From NCBI RefSeq assembly GCF_002109495.1, contig NZ_LVJN01000019.1:620001-684000 (forward strand): DNA of 64,000 bases, read 5' to 3'. Position 1 is the first letter of the stretch. The number at the start of each line of letters is the position of its first letter. This document shows, in pieces, positions 45,816 to 53,653 of the stretch. The position numbers were made by a program, and so were the translations under genes. The notes under the pieces are model-generated. The model did no database searches and was not told where the DNA came from. It saw only the letters and a program-made list of their open reading frames with translations. Source of the stretch: Magnetofaba australis IT-1. Its GTDB lineage: Bacteria; Pseudomonadota; Magnetococcia; Magnetococcales; Magnetococcaceae.

Positions 45816-46215
45816 TCTGAAAGTCCGCGATGTGATGCTGCAGCCGGGGAGCTTTCCCCAGTGTGAGCCGCGTCTGTTTCTCAAGCTGGCGTTGGAGAAG
45901 ATGAATGCCGAGAAGCTCGGCATTGTCTGCATCGCCGAGGCTGACGGCAAGCTGGCGGGCATCTTCACCGATGGCGACATCCGCCGCATGCTGCTCAAGG
46001 ACCAGAAGCCGTTCCCGGCGCTGTTCACCGATGACGTCATCGTGCATGCGGTGAAGAAGCCCACCACAGTGCACCCGGACGATAGCCTGATGCAGGCCAT
46101 CGAAGTGATGGAGCAGAAGGAGATCTGGGATCTGCCGGTGGTGGATGAGAACGGCGCGCTGTGTGGCCTGCTGCATCTGCATCCGGCCATCAAGGCGCTG
46201 CTGGGCATGGCCTGA
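45796..46215 (+). CDS. Stand-alone tandem CBS-domain protein in the Kdo operon
   Basis: 139 residues: two CBS domains and little else (LKVRDVMLQPGSFP, IFTDGDIRRMLL; TVHPDDSLMQAIEVMEQKEIWDLPVVDENG). These match the C-terminal half of arabinose 5-phosphate isomerase (KdsD/KpsF), which normally has a SIS domain before its CBS pair. Here the SIS half is absent and no isomerase gene is nearby. The GTG start at 45796 has GGGGGA six bases upstream; frame ATGs upstream would fall inside kdsA. It may bind nucleotides or CMP-Kdo and regulate the pathway, or pair with a separate SIS protein. Confidence 0.83.
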   Translation: MSTPTTDLKVRDVMLQPGSFPQCEPRLFLKLALEKMNAEKLGIVCIAEADGKLAGIFTDGDIRRMLLKDQKPFPALFTDDVIVHAVKKPTTVHPDDSLMQAIEVMEQKEIWDLPVVDENGALCGLLHLHPAIKALLGMA

Positions 46216-46218
46216 GCC

Positions 46219-46971
46219 ATGGGCGACGCCGCCCAGCAGATTCTGGCGGTCATCCCGGCGCGCTGGGCCTCTTCGCGTTTTCCCGGTAAGCCGTTGGCCA
46301 TGATCGCTGGCAAACCCATGCTGCAGTGGGTGTGGCAGCGCGTGCAGGCGGCGCCGTCGGTGGATGCGGTGGCGGTGGCCACCGATGATGAACGCATTGT
46401 CGAACTCTGCAACGCCTACGGCGTGGACGTGGTGATGACTTCGCCCGACCACGAGACCGGCACCGACCGCTTGGCGGAAGTGGCGGCCAAACGTCCGGCG
46501 CGTCTGTATGTCAACGTGCAGGGCGATGAGCCGTTGATCGACCCGGCGGCCATTGATGCGGTGGCGCGCTGTCTGGATGCGGCCATCAGTCGCGGTATTG
46601 GCGTCTCTACCGCCTACATCGAAGGCGCCACGCCGGAGCAGGAGGCTTCGCCCTCCAGCGTGCATCTGGTTCCGACCCTGGATGGCTGCGTGTTGACCTT
46701 CTCGCGTCTGCCCATTCCGCTATCGTTCCGCGAAGCGGGAACCCGCAATGTGCATGTGGGGCTCTACGCCTTCACCGGCGACGCCCTGCGCAACTTCTCC
46801 CAGTGGGAGCGGGGTCCGGTGGAGCGCGCTGAGAGCATCGAGTTGATGCGCTTCCTGGAGCATGGGCAGCGCATCGCCTGCACGCCCATCGCGCCTGGCT
46901 CCATCGGCGTCGACCACCCCGAGGATATCCCGCTCGCCGAGGCGGCCTTGCGCGCCCGTGGCGAGGCGTGA
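46219..46971 (+). CDS. kdsB: CMP-Kdo synthetase
   Basis: Activates Kdo with CTP to give CMP-Kdo for lipid A-core assembly. 250 residues: VIPARWASSRFPGKPLAMIAG is the nucleotide-binding start (in part), then YVNVQGDEPLIDP with the catalytic Asp, and VHVGLYAFTGDALRNF. The GTP-like P-loop is absent, as expected. It follows the CBS gene after three bases, so the Kdo operon order is kdsA-CBS-kdsB. Confidence 0.93.
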   Translation: MGDAAQQILAVIPARWASSRFPGKPLAMIAGKPMLQWVWQRVQAAPSVDAVAVATDDERIVELCNAYGVDVVMTSPDHETGTDRLAEVAAKRPARLYVNVQGDEPLIDPAAIDAVARCLDAAISRGIGVSTAYIEGATPEQEASPSSVHLVPTLDGCVLTFSRLPIPLSFREAGTRNVHVGLYAFTGDALRNFSQWERGPVERAESIELMRFLEHGQRIACTPIAPGSIGVDHPEDIPLAEAALRARGEA

Positions 46972-46993
46972 TTCTCGGCGCTTTTGGAAGATG

Positions 46994-47146
46994 AAAGATA
47001 TTGGGGCTTTGCCCCAAACCCCACCAGGGCTTTGCCCTGGACCCATGAAGGCGCTGCCTTCAACCCGCCAGGGCGCCGCCCTGGACCCGCTGGGGTCGCG
47101 GACCCCAGACCCCGGAAAAGTCGGCCATGAATGTCCGACTTTTCCC
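46994..47146 (-). repeat. Mosaic palindromic repeat, copy D
   Basis: Starts AAAGATATTGGGGC, with hairpins TTGGGGC-TTT-GCCCCAA, CCAGGGC-TTT-GCCCTGG, CCAGGGC-GCC-GCCCTGG and CTGGGGTC-GCG-GACCCCAG, ending with GGAAAAGTCGG / CCGACTTTTCC around the loop CCATGAATGT. The last stem differs from copy B (GGAAAATCGGG) yet still pairs perfectly, while the loop differs by one base. It lies between kdsB and the radical SAM gene. Confidence 0.82.
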
Positions 47147-47210
47147 CCTTTCGTTTAGCGCAAGTGTGATCACTCTGTGCGTCGCTCCTGTTTTCTACCG
47201 GATACTCTCC

Positions 47211-48212
47211 ATGCCCGTTCCTGAGAACCTTGAAATCAAACAGCTCGATCTGGAGCTTAATGGCAGCTGCAATCTCAAATGCGAAATGTGCCCCCAGGCC
47301 CACGGGCGCGAGCGCGAGTTCCTCAGCAAACTCCCCACCGAGGTGTTTGAGAAGATCGTCACCGACGCTCTGCAGTACGGCGTGCAGTCGGTCTCCCTGC
47401 ACGGCTCCGGCGAGCCGACCCTGAACCGCGATATGCCCGAACGCATCCGCTTTATCAAGGAGAAGGGGCTCAAGTGCGTCTCCTTCACCAATGGCGTGAA
47501 GCTGGACGAGCAACTGGCGCGGGAGATCATCGACGCCGGACTCGACGTGCTGCGCATCTCCGCTGTGGGGCACGATCGCGAAGCTTACCAAAAGTGGATG
47601 TCCAAGGATTGCTACCTGGAGGTGCGCGATAACATCAAGCGCTTCGTGGAGCTGAACAAGGAGATGGGTGGGCGCACCGAGGTGCACATGTACCATCTGG
47701 CCAGCGACTACGCCAACCGCGACGCCGAGGCCGCCGCCTATCAGCAGAACTGGGTCGCCTACACCGGTGCCTATGCGGAGATCTGGCTGATGCACAACTG
47801 GTCCGGGGACCAGGATATCCCCTATGCCCGCCAGCAGATCACCGGCGCCACCCAGCGCCGCACCTGCGGGCGCCCCTTCTCGCCGCTATTGCAGGTGCGC
47901 GCGGGCGGGCTGGATGGCCATCATGGCGCGGTGGTGGCCTGCTGTATGGTGCTGGGTAAGGACTCCCAAGGGGTGTTGGGCCATCTGGATGATCAGTCCA
48001 TCGCCGAGGTGGTGGGCGGCGACGCCTATAACGCCCTGCGCGCAGCGCACCGGGAGGGGCGGTTTGACGATATTCCCTACTGCGCCAACTGCGATCAGCT
48101 CTATGACCTGCCCGAATCCCTGGTGTGGACCAATATTCCCGGGCGCAAATATGGCGAATCCAAAGTGGCTGCGGGGGTGGACCACCGCACCTATGGGGAG
48201 AAACCGGCGTGA
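47211..48212 (+). CDS. Radical SAM protein with SPASM-like C-terminal cysteines
   Basis: 333 residues. CNLKCEMC is the CxxxCxxC cluster motif; GSGEPTLN follows. The C-terminal part has CGRPF, CCMVLGKD and CANCDQLYD, resembling a SPASM domain that holds extra Fe-S clusters, as in peptide-modifying or sugar-modifying enzymes. The product is unknown. The ATG at 47211 is chosen because an upstream extension (from 47127) is made of repeat copy D sequence. The next gene, a glycosyltransferase, overlaps its stop (GTGA), so they should act together. Confidence 0.86.
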   Translation: MPVPENLEIKQLDLELNGSCNLKCEMCPQAHGREREFLSKLPTEVFEKIVTDALQYGVQSVSLHGSGEPTLNRDMPERIRFIKEKGLKCVSFTNGVKLDEQLAREIIDAGLDVLRISAVGHDREAYQKWMSKDCYLEVRDNIKRFVELNKEMGGRTEVHMYHLASDYANRDAEAAAYQQNWVAYTGAYAEIWLMHNWSGDQDIPYARQQITGATQRRTCGRPFSPLLQVRAGGLDGHHGAVVACCMVLGKDSQGVLGHLDDQSIAEVVGGDAYNALRAAHREGRFDDIPYCANCDQLYDLPESLVWTNIPGRKYGESKVAAGVDHRTYGEKPA

Positions 48213-49159
48213 CCTATCAGCCGCAGGATTTCGCCATTCTGGTCCCCACCAAGGATCGACCGGAGAAGATGCGCGAGATGCTCGACAGCGTGCTGGCGCA
48301 GAACATCCATCCGGGACGCATCATCGTCATTGACGGCAGTGACAATCCCATCGATGCGGTCACCGACGCCTATGCCGACAAGCTGCCGGTGGAGCGTTAC
48401 GCCTGTCGTCCGCCGGGGCAGATTCGCCAGCGCAACATGGGGATCTCCAAGCTCGATGAATCCACGCCAGTGGTGATTCTGCTGGATGACGACATCGTAC
48501 TGGAGCCGGGCGCATTTCAAGCGCTGGTGGATTTCTGGAACGCCCACGCCGAGGATTGCGCTGGGGTCTCCTTTAACATCGTCAATATGGACGCCAACCA
48601 GCCTTCGACCTGGCGGCGTTTTTTTCTGATGGATGCGTGGGGACCGGGTAGGGTGTTGAAATCCGGCTATAACACCTCGGTTTGCAACGTGTCTGAGAGT
48701 CATCGCACACAGTGGCTGCCCGGCGGCGCCACCAGTTGGCGGTTGGAGCTCTTAAAGAAAAATACGCATGAAGAGATTTATGCGAAGCGCGCCCTGTGTG
48801 AGGATCTGATCTTCAGCTTCCCCATCGGCGCGCAAGGGGCGGGCCTCTACGTTTGCCACGACGCCCGCGTGCGCCATGAGCATGTGACCGACCACACCAA
48901 AAAGGCGGTGCACCGCTACTATGGCAAAGTGGAGACGCTGTGGCGGCTCTTCTTCGTCAGCCGCAACGACGCACTCTCCATCGGCTGGTTCCTGTGGAGC
49001 ATGTTGGGGACCATCCTGGCGGACCTGATCAATGGCGCGCGCCGGTTTGAGCGGCGGCGCTTGGAGCTGGCGCTGGGACGCACCGACGCCCTGCTCAAAG
49101 CCGCCTGGGTCAAGCTGCGCGGCAAGCCGTTGGTGGAGGCGCTGCGCGAGGACGGCTGA
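48209..49159 (+). CDS. Family 2 glycosyltransferase with C-terminal helix
   Basis: 316 residues. The GT-A fold starts ILVPTKDRPEKMREMLDSVL, with VILLDDDIVLEP as the metal-binding DxD-type site and LPGGATSWRLELL then LCEDLIFSFPIG as the acceptor and base region. The C-terminal part has a hydrophobic, possibly membrane-associated helix (DALSIGWFLWSMLGTILADL). The substrate is unknown; a surface sugar is likely. GTG start at 48209 overlaps the radical SAM stop, and GGGGAGAAACC lies upstream. Confidence 0.86.
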   Translation: MTYQPQDFAILVPTKDRPEKMREMLDSVLAQNIHPGRIIVIDGSDNPIDAVTDAYADKLPVERYACRPPGQIRQRNMGISKLDESTPVVILLDDDIVLEPGAFQALVDFWNAHAEDCAGVSFNIVNMDANQPSTWRRFFLMDAWGPGRVLKSGYNTSVCNVSESHRTQWLPGGATSWRLELLKKNTHEEIYAKRALCEDLIFSFPIGAQGAGLYVCHDARVRHEHVTDHTKKAVHRYYGKVETLWRLFFVSRNDALSIGWFLWSMLGTILADLINGARRFERRRLELALGRTDALLKAAWVKLRGKPLVEALREDG

Positions 49160-49259
49160 GCGCGCCAAGCACAAGCGTTATTGTCCTATAGTCGCTTGAA
49201 TTCCGAATGACACACTTCCAAACACTCAAATGTTTGCGTGACGTAGGCCCGGCATGCAC

Positions 49260-49409
49260 TGACTATTGGCCGCCGACTGGTCGGCGGCGGGGGCTGGGGG
49301 CTCTGCCCCCAGCGGCCACAGGCGAAGCCGTATCTCACAAATTGGGCGGAGCCCACGGTTTGGATTTTGACTTTGGGAGCTCGAGGGCATAGCCCTCGAT
49401 ATCTTTCAT
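49260..49409 (+). repeat. Mosaic palindromic repeat, copy E
   Basis: Same head as A and C (TGACTATTGGCC), but with the first hairpin GCCGCCGAC-TG-GTCGGCGGC instead of GCCTCCGGC-TG-GCCGGAGGC, changed on both arms. Then GCTGGGGGC-TCT-GCCCCCAGC, GTGGGC-type hairpins and the tail TCGAGGGC-ATA-GCCCTCGA-TATC. The tail equals the inverted start of copy B. Confidence 0.82.
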
Positions 49410-49461
49410 GGCCAATATCCCAACTGTCCGATTCTGATTTCAACTGACAATAGCGACTATA

Positions 49462-51375
49462 TTAGTTCTTGGGCGCAGCGGCCTGGACCAGCACCACCCG
49501 GTTGCGGCCCTGCTCCTTGGCTTGATACAAACCGCTATCGGCGCGCTGAATCAGGTCATCCACATCACCGCTTGCGCGCACCTGACTGACGCCAAAGCTG
49601 GCGGTGACATGGCCCACCACCGGGAACTCCGCCGCCTCCACCGCCGCACGCAGCTTCTCCGCCGCCTTGCCCGCCTGCTCCAGGGTGGTGTTGGGGCAGA
49701 TCACCAGAAACTCTTCGCCGCCCCAGCGTCCCACCGCATCCACGGTGCGGATGCCCGCGCGCAGCACCTCAGCCATCTTCACCAGCACCCCGTCCCCGGC
49801 TTGGTGGCCAAACTCGTCGTTGACCCGCTTGAACTTGTCCACATCCAGAATGATGACGCTAAAGGGGTGGTTGTAGCGCAGGAACAGGTCGTAGTCGCGC
49901 GAAAGCGCCGCATCCAGATGGCGGCGATTAAACAGACCGGTGAGCTGGTCGGTGATGGAGATGCGCTCAATGGCCTTCTTGTCTGTGATGTCGCTGCCCA
50001 CGGCGGTGTAGCTGCTGATCTGTCCGCGGCTATCAAACTGCGGCGTAATGCTCACCTGTTGCCAGAACGCTTCGCCATTCTTCTTGATGTTCTGAATCTC
50101 GCCCTGCCAGGTTTTGCCCTGTTGCAGGGCTGACCACATCTCTTCGTAGAGGGCGCCCGGGGTGTCCGGGTGGCGGATCAGCGCTTGGGTGGAGCCGATG
50201 AGCTCGCCCGCCGCATAGCCGGAGACATCGCAAAACGCGCTGCTGACGCTGATGATGCGGCCGCTCTCATCGGTGGTGGAGGTGTAGACGTTGCGATCGA
50301 CAATGCGATGGTAGGCGTAGATCTCTTGTGAGGCTTGATCCAGCTTTTTCTTCATGCGCGCTGGAATCAGCGCCACCATCCATGAGAGCGGAATGGAGAT
50401 CAGCAGCACGATCAGGCCGATGATGGCGGCGCTGTGGAGGTTGGCCTCCTGCAGACGATCCACCAGCTCTTTGCGCGGAATGAGCAGCAGGCGCGTTTCG
50501 TCATGGTTGGGCAGTTGTTGCGCCAGCGAGAAGAGGGCGAACTCCGGTTCGATCACCTCCTGGTTGGCCAGCGCGCGCTGGGCGATCTCCGGGAACTCGG
50601 AGGTGAGCTTGGGGCGGCTGGGCAGGTAATGGCTCCAGGACTTTTCCGGATCCGTGTGCGTCAGAAACTCACCGTTTTTATCGATCAGGTAAATGTGGAA
50701 AAAGCGCGAGCCGGTGAGCGCATCCAGCAGGCGACTGGCGTGCATATTGATGATGACGATGCCGGCAAACTGGTTGTCCGCCCACACCGGCGTGGCGATG
50801 CGCAGAGTGGGCGCGATGGGAACCTCAATTTTGCCGTTTTCCACATTTAAATCGATATTAGAGCGCCATAGCTCCCCTGCGGGCAGCCGCGCGGTCTCTT
50901 GAAAGTAGTAGCGGTCGCGTTTGTTCTGCAGTTTGTCCGCGGGCACAACGATGGGCGCGCCCTGATTGCTCTTGCGGTTGACCCGCGCGCGCTCCAGACC
51001 GTCGGCGTCGAGATAACGCGCCTGCATAATGTCGGATTCGCTGGCGGCGATGGTCAGCAACAGCGAATTGAGCGTGTCGCGGTCCGCTTCCGCTTGGGAC
51101 GCGGCGAAGGCGCGCAAAATGGGGTTATCCGCCAGCGCGTGGGTCATGTCCTCGATACGCCTGACAAACTGCCGCAGGGTATGTTGCTTTTGATCGCGCG
51201 TGCTTTTGGCCTGGGCGCGGATCTCCTCAATGACATCGGTGAACTGAAGCTGATAGTTGATGGTCGAGGTGGCGCTGGCCACCAGGATGCCAAACACCAG
51301 AAACAGGCTGGCAAACAGAGCGTAGTAGCGTTTGGCGCTGAGTTCAGCGAGGTGCATGGGTGGGCTTTCCGACAA
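49462..51375 (-). CDS. Diguanylate cyclase with double-Cache sensor and PAS
   Basis: 637 residues. One membrane segment (about 15-35), a large periplasmic region (about 40-320) that looks like a dCache ligand sensor, a second segment (about 317-338), PAS (SAFCDVSGYAAGELIGSTQ, VSITPQFDSRGQISSYTAVG) and GGDEF with RWGGEEF and an RTVD I-site. It should make c-di-GMP in response to a small periplasmic ligand. It is a single gene, separated from oxyR by 32 bp on the same strand. Confidence 0.9.
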   Translation of the reverse strand: MSESPPMHLAELSAKRYYALFASLFLVFGILVASATSTINYQLQFTDVIEEIRAQAKSTRDQKQHTLRQFVRRIEDMTHALADNPILRAFAASQAEADRDTLNSLLLTIAASESDIMQARYLDADGLERARVNRKSNQGAPIVVPADKLQNKRDRYYFQETARLPAGELWRSNIDLNVENGKIEVPIAPTLRIATPVWADNQFAGIVIINMHASRLLDALTGSRFFHIYLIDKNGEFLTHTDPEKSWSHYLPSRPKLTSEFPEIAQRALANQEVIEPEFALFSLAQQLPNHDETRLLLIPRKELVDRLQEANLHSAAIIGLIVLLISIPLSWMVALIPARMKKKLDQASQEIYAYHRIVDRNVYTSTTDESGRIISVSSAFCDVSGYAAGELIGSTQALIRHPDTPGALYEEMWSALQQGKTWQGEIQNIKKNGEAFWQQVSITPQFDSRGQISSYTAVGSDITDKKAIERISITDQLTGLFNRRHLDAALSRDYDLFLRYNHPFSVIILDVDKFKRVNDEFGHQAGDGVLVKMAEVLRAGIRTVDAVGRWGGEEFLVICPNTTLEQAGKAAEKLRAAVEAAEFPVVGHVTASFGVSQVRASGDVDDLIQRADSGLYQAKEQGRNRVVLVQAAAPKN

Positions 51376-51407
51376 GTATGCTTTCCATGATGGGCCCGGG
51401 CGGTCGT

Positions 51408-52310
51408 CTATTGCTCCAAACTTTGGCGGAAATGCGTACAGAGGGTTTGAAAGTCTGTTTCACGCGAACTGGAGCTTCGCCACACCATACCGATCTCCCG
51501 GTGCGGGCCTGACTCCTGTAAGGATACCAGTTTTATCTCTTTTTCGCCAATTTGCGCATCGCGCACAGCCATCTGCGGCACGAATGTGACGCCCAATCCC
51601 CCTGCCACCATCTGCAGCAGGGTGTAGAGGCTGGCGCCTTGAAACGCCGCTTCGGCGCCATGGCCTTGCAGGCGGCAGGCGGAGAGCGCGTGGTCGGTCA
51701 TGCAGTGGCCCTCCTCCAATAACAGGAGATCGCCCGGGGAGAGGTCAGTGGCGGAAACCTGAGCCTTGTCACATAACGGGTGCTCTTTGGGCAGCGCCAG
51801 AAGAAAATCCTCCTGCCAGAACACCTCAGCATGCAGCGCGCCGATGGGGTAGGGAAAGGCCAATATCGCCGCGTCCAAGCGCCCGCCTTGCAGCATCTCC
51901 ACCAGGGTGGAGGACTGCTCCTCCACCAGGATCAACTGCAACTGTGGGTAGTGTTGGCGAATATCGGGTAGAATACGCGGCAGCAGAAAGGGTCCGATGG
52001 TGGGAATGACCCCCAATTTCAAGGGACCACAGAGGGGTTCATCGCCCCATTTGGCCAATCGGGTCAGCTCTTCGGCGTCGGCGATCAGTTGGTGCGCGCG
52101 TTCGGCGATGCGCTCTCCCAGAGGGGTGGGCATGACTGAGCGTTTGGTGCGCTCCAGCAGGGTGGCGCCCAGGCGGGACTCCAGATCCTGAATCCCGGCG
52201 CTGAGGGTGGATTGGGTCACCCCCATGCGGGCGGCGGCGCGGCCAAAGTGGCGCAACTCCAGCACGGCGATGAAGTATTGCAACTGGCGCAGGGTCGGAA
52301 GATGGATCAT
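51408..52310 (-). CDS. oxyR: Hydrogen peroxide-sensing LysR regulator OxyR
   Basis: 300 residues: N-terminal winged HTH (LRQLQYFIAVLELRHFGRAA, VTQSTLSAGIQDLE) and effector domain. Cys203 and Cys212 (EEGHCMTDHALSAC) are nine apart, like Cys199/Cys208 of E. coli OxyR, which form a disulfide on peroxide exposure. This is the best evidence against a generic LysR call. It diverges from a rubredoxin-NAD reductase gene across 110 bp, a typical OxyR-regulated layout, and probably controls both directions. Confidence 0.92.
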   Translation of the reverse strand: MIHLPTLRQLQYFIAVLELRHFGRAAARMGVTQSTLSAGIQDLESRLGATLLERTKRSVMPTPLGERIAERAHQLIADAEELTRLAKWGDEPLCGPLKLGVIPTIGPFLLPRILPDIRQHYPQLQLILVEEQSSTLVEMLQGGRLDAAILAFPYPIGALHAEVFWQEDFLLALPKEHPLCDKAQVSATDLSPGDLLLLEEGHCMTDHALSACRLQGHGAEAAFQGASLYTLLQMVAGGLGVTFVPQMAVRDAQIGEKEIKLVSLQESGPHREIGMVWRSSSSRETDFQTLCTHFRQSLEQ

Positions 52311-52420
52311 CGGATTTTCCTGTCAGTGATAAGAAAATAACCAATTGGACCGATTGTGCGCCTGGTGCTAGGGTGATTGCAACGTTCACTATGTATTTGG
52401 CAGACAGCAGTGGGAGAGAG
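52311..52420. promoter_or_regulatory. Divergent oxyR / reductase intergenic region, likely OxyR control site
   Basis: 110 bp between divergent starts. It includes the palindrome CCAATTGG (52341-52348) overlapping a possible plus-strand -35 TTGGAC (52345-52350), with a weak -10 TAGGGT 18 bases further. OxyR sites are degenerate and I cannot define the exact operator. Function is inferred from the layout. Confidence 0.4.
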
Positions 52421-53569
52421 ATGATGAAACCGATTGTGATTCTCGGCACGGGTTTGGCGGGCTACGGCGTGGCCAAGGAGCTGCGCAAAAAGGGCGCGAG
52501 CGCGCCGCTGATCTTGATTACCCAGGACGATGGCCGCTTCTACTCCAAGCCGATGCTCTCCGGCGCCCTGGGCAAAGGGCAGGACGCCGATGCGCTGGCG
52601 TCGGCCAGCGCCGAGAAGATGGCGCAGGATCTGGACGCCGAGGTGCGTGTCCACACCAGCGTGGACGCCATCGATACCGCAGCGGCGGAGATCACCATCG
52701 GCGCTGAGCGGATCGCTTACGCCAGTTTGGTGCTGGCGGTGGGCTCTTCGCCGATCCGTCCGCCCATGCAGGGCAGCGGCGCCGAGGATGTGCTCAGCGT
52801 GAATAATCTGGGCGACTACGCCCGTTTCCGCGCAGCGCTGGAAGGGACCAAGCGGGTGGCGGTGATCGGCCCGGGCTTGATCGGTTGTGAGTTCGCCAAT
52901 GACCTGCTGCAAATCCAGCGGGATGTGACTCTGATCGGTCCGGACAAGTGGCCCATCAGCGCGCTGCTGCCGGAGCAGGCGGGGCGCGCCCTACAACAGA
53001 GCATGGCGCAGGCGGGGGCGCAGTGGGAGCTGGAGACCTTCAATGGCGACATCGAAAAAACCGCAGACGGCTACCGCACCGAGCTGAAGAACGGCCATGT
53101 GGTGGAGGCGGATCTGATTCTGTCGGCAGTGGGGGTGCGCGCCAATATCGGCCTGGCGAAAGAGGCGGGGGTGACGGTCAATCGCGGCATCGTCACCGAT
53201 GCGCAGATGCAAACCAGCGCGCCCAACGTTTACGCTATCGGCGACTGCGCCGAAGCCCACGGGCGCAATCTGCCCTTCGTGGCGCCGCTGCTGCTGCAGA
53301 CCAAGGCGGTGGCGGCGACGTTGACGGGAACCCCAACTGAGGTGGCCTATCCGCACATGCCGGTGATCATCAAAACCACCCTGCACCCCATCGTGACGCT
53401 GCCGCCTGCGCCGGGCGCGGCGGGGGCGTGGCAAGTGGAGGGCGACGCAGAGGGCGTGTTGGGCCGCTTCCACAATGAGGCGGGCGAGATGATCGGCTTC
53501 TGTGTGACAGGCAATCAAACGGCGCAGAAGTCGGCCCTGGTCAAGCAGATGGCGCCGGTGGGCGGATAA
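52421..53569 (+). CDS. FAD-dependent rubredoxin-NAD(+) reductase
   Basis: About 382 residues of the two-dinucleotide-domain flavoprotein family. VILGTGLAGYGVAKELRKKG binds FAD; RVAVIGPGLIGCEFANDLL binds NAD(P)H; VYAIGDCAE is the second FAD contact. The C-terminal MPVIIKTTLHPIVTLPP segment matches Pseudomonas-type rubredoxin reductases, which lack the disulfide of other family members. The enzyme would move electrons from NADH to rubredoxin, for alkane oxidation or peroxide defence. No rubredoxin gene is beside it. OxyR lies divergently upstream, favouring an oxidative-stress role. ATG 52424 is an equally good start. Confidence 0.86.
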   Translation: MMKPIVILGTGLAGYGVAKELRKKGASAPLILITQDDGRFYSKPMLSGALGKGQDADALASASAEKMAQDLDAEVRVHTSVDAIDTAAAEITIGAERIAYASLVLAVGSSPIRPPMQGSGAEDVLSVNNLGDYARFRAALEGTKRVAVIGPGLIGCEFANDLLQIQRDVTLIGPDKWPISALLPEQAGRALQQSMAQAGAQWELETFNGDIEKTADGYRTELKNGHVVEADLILSAVGVRANIGLAKEAGVTVNRGIVTDAQMQTSAPNVYAIGDCAEAHGRNLPFVAPLLLQTKAVAATLTGTPTEVAYPHMPVIIKTTLHPIVTLPPAPGAAGAWQVEGDAEGVLGRFHNEAGEMIGFCVTGNQTAQKSALVKQMAPVGG

Positions 53570-53653
53570 CGCAAGAGAATATTGCAGGGGAGTGGCGGAG
53601 GGCGGCGCGATTGGCTCAAGGAGAGCCGGTCGCGTCGTTTTGCATTGGGGGGG

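Noticed and set aside
44787-46412. 541-codon minus-strand frame over kdsA and the CBS gene
   Set aside because: Antisense shadow; the plus-strand genes have clear families.
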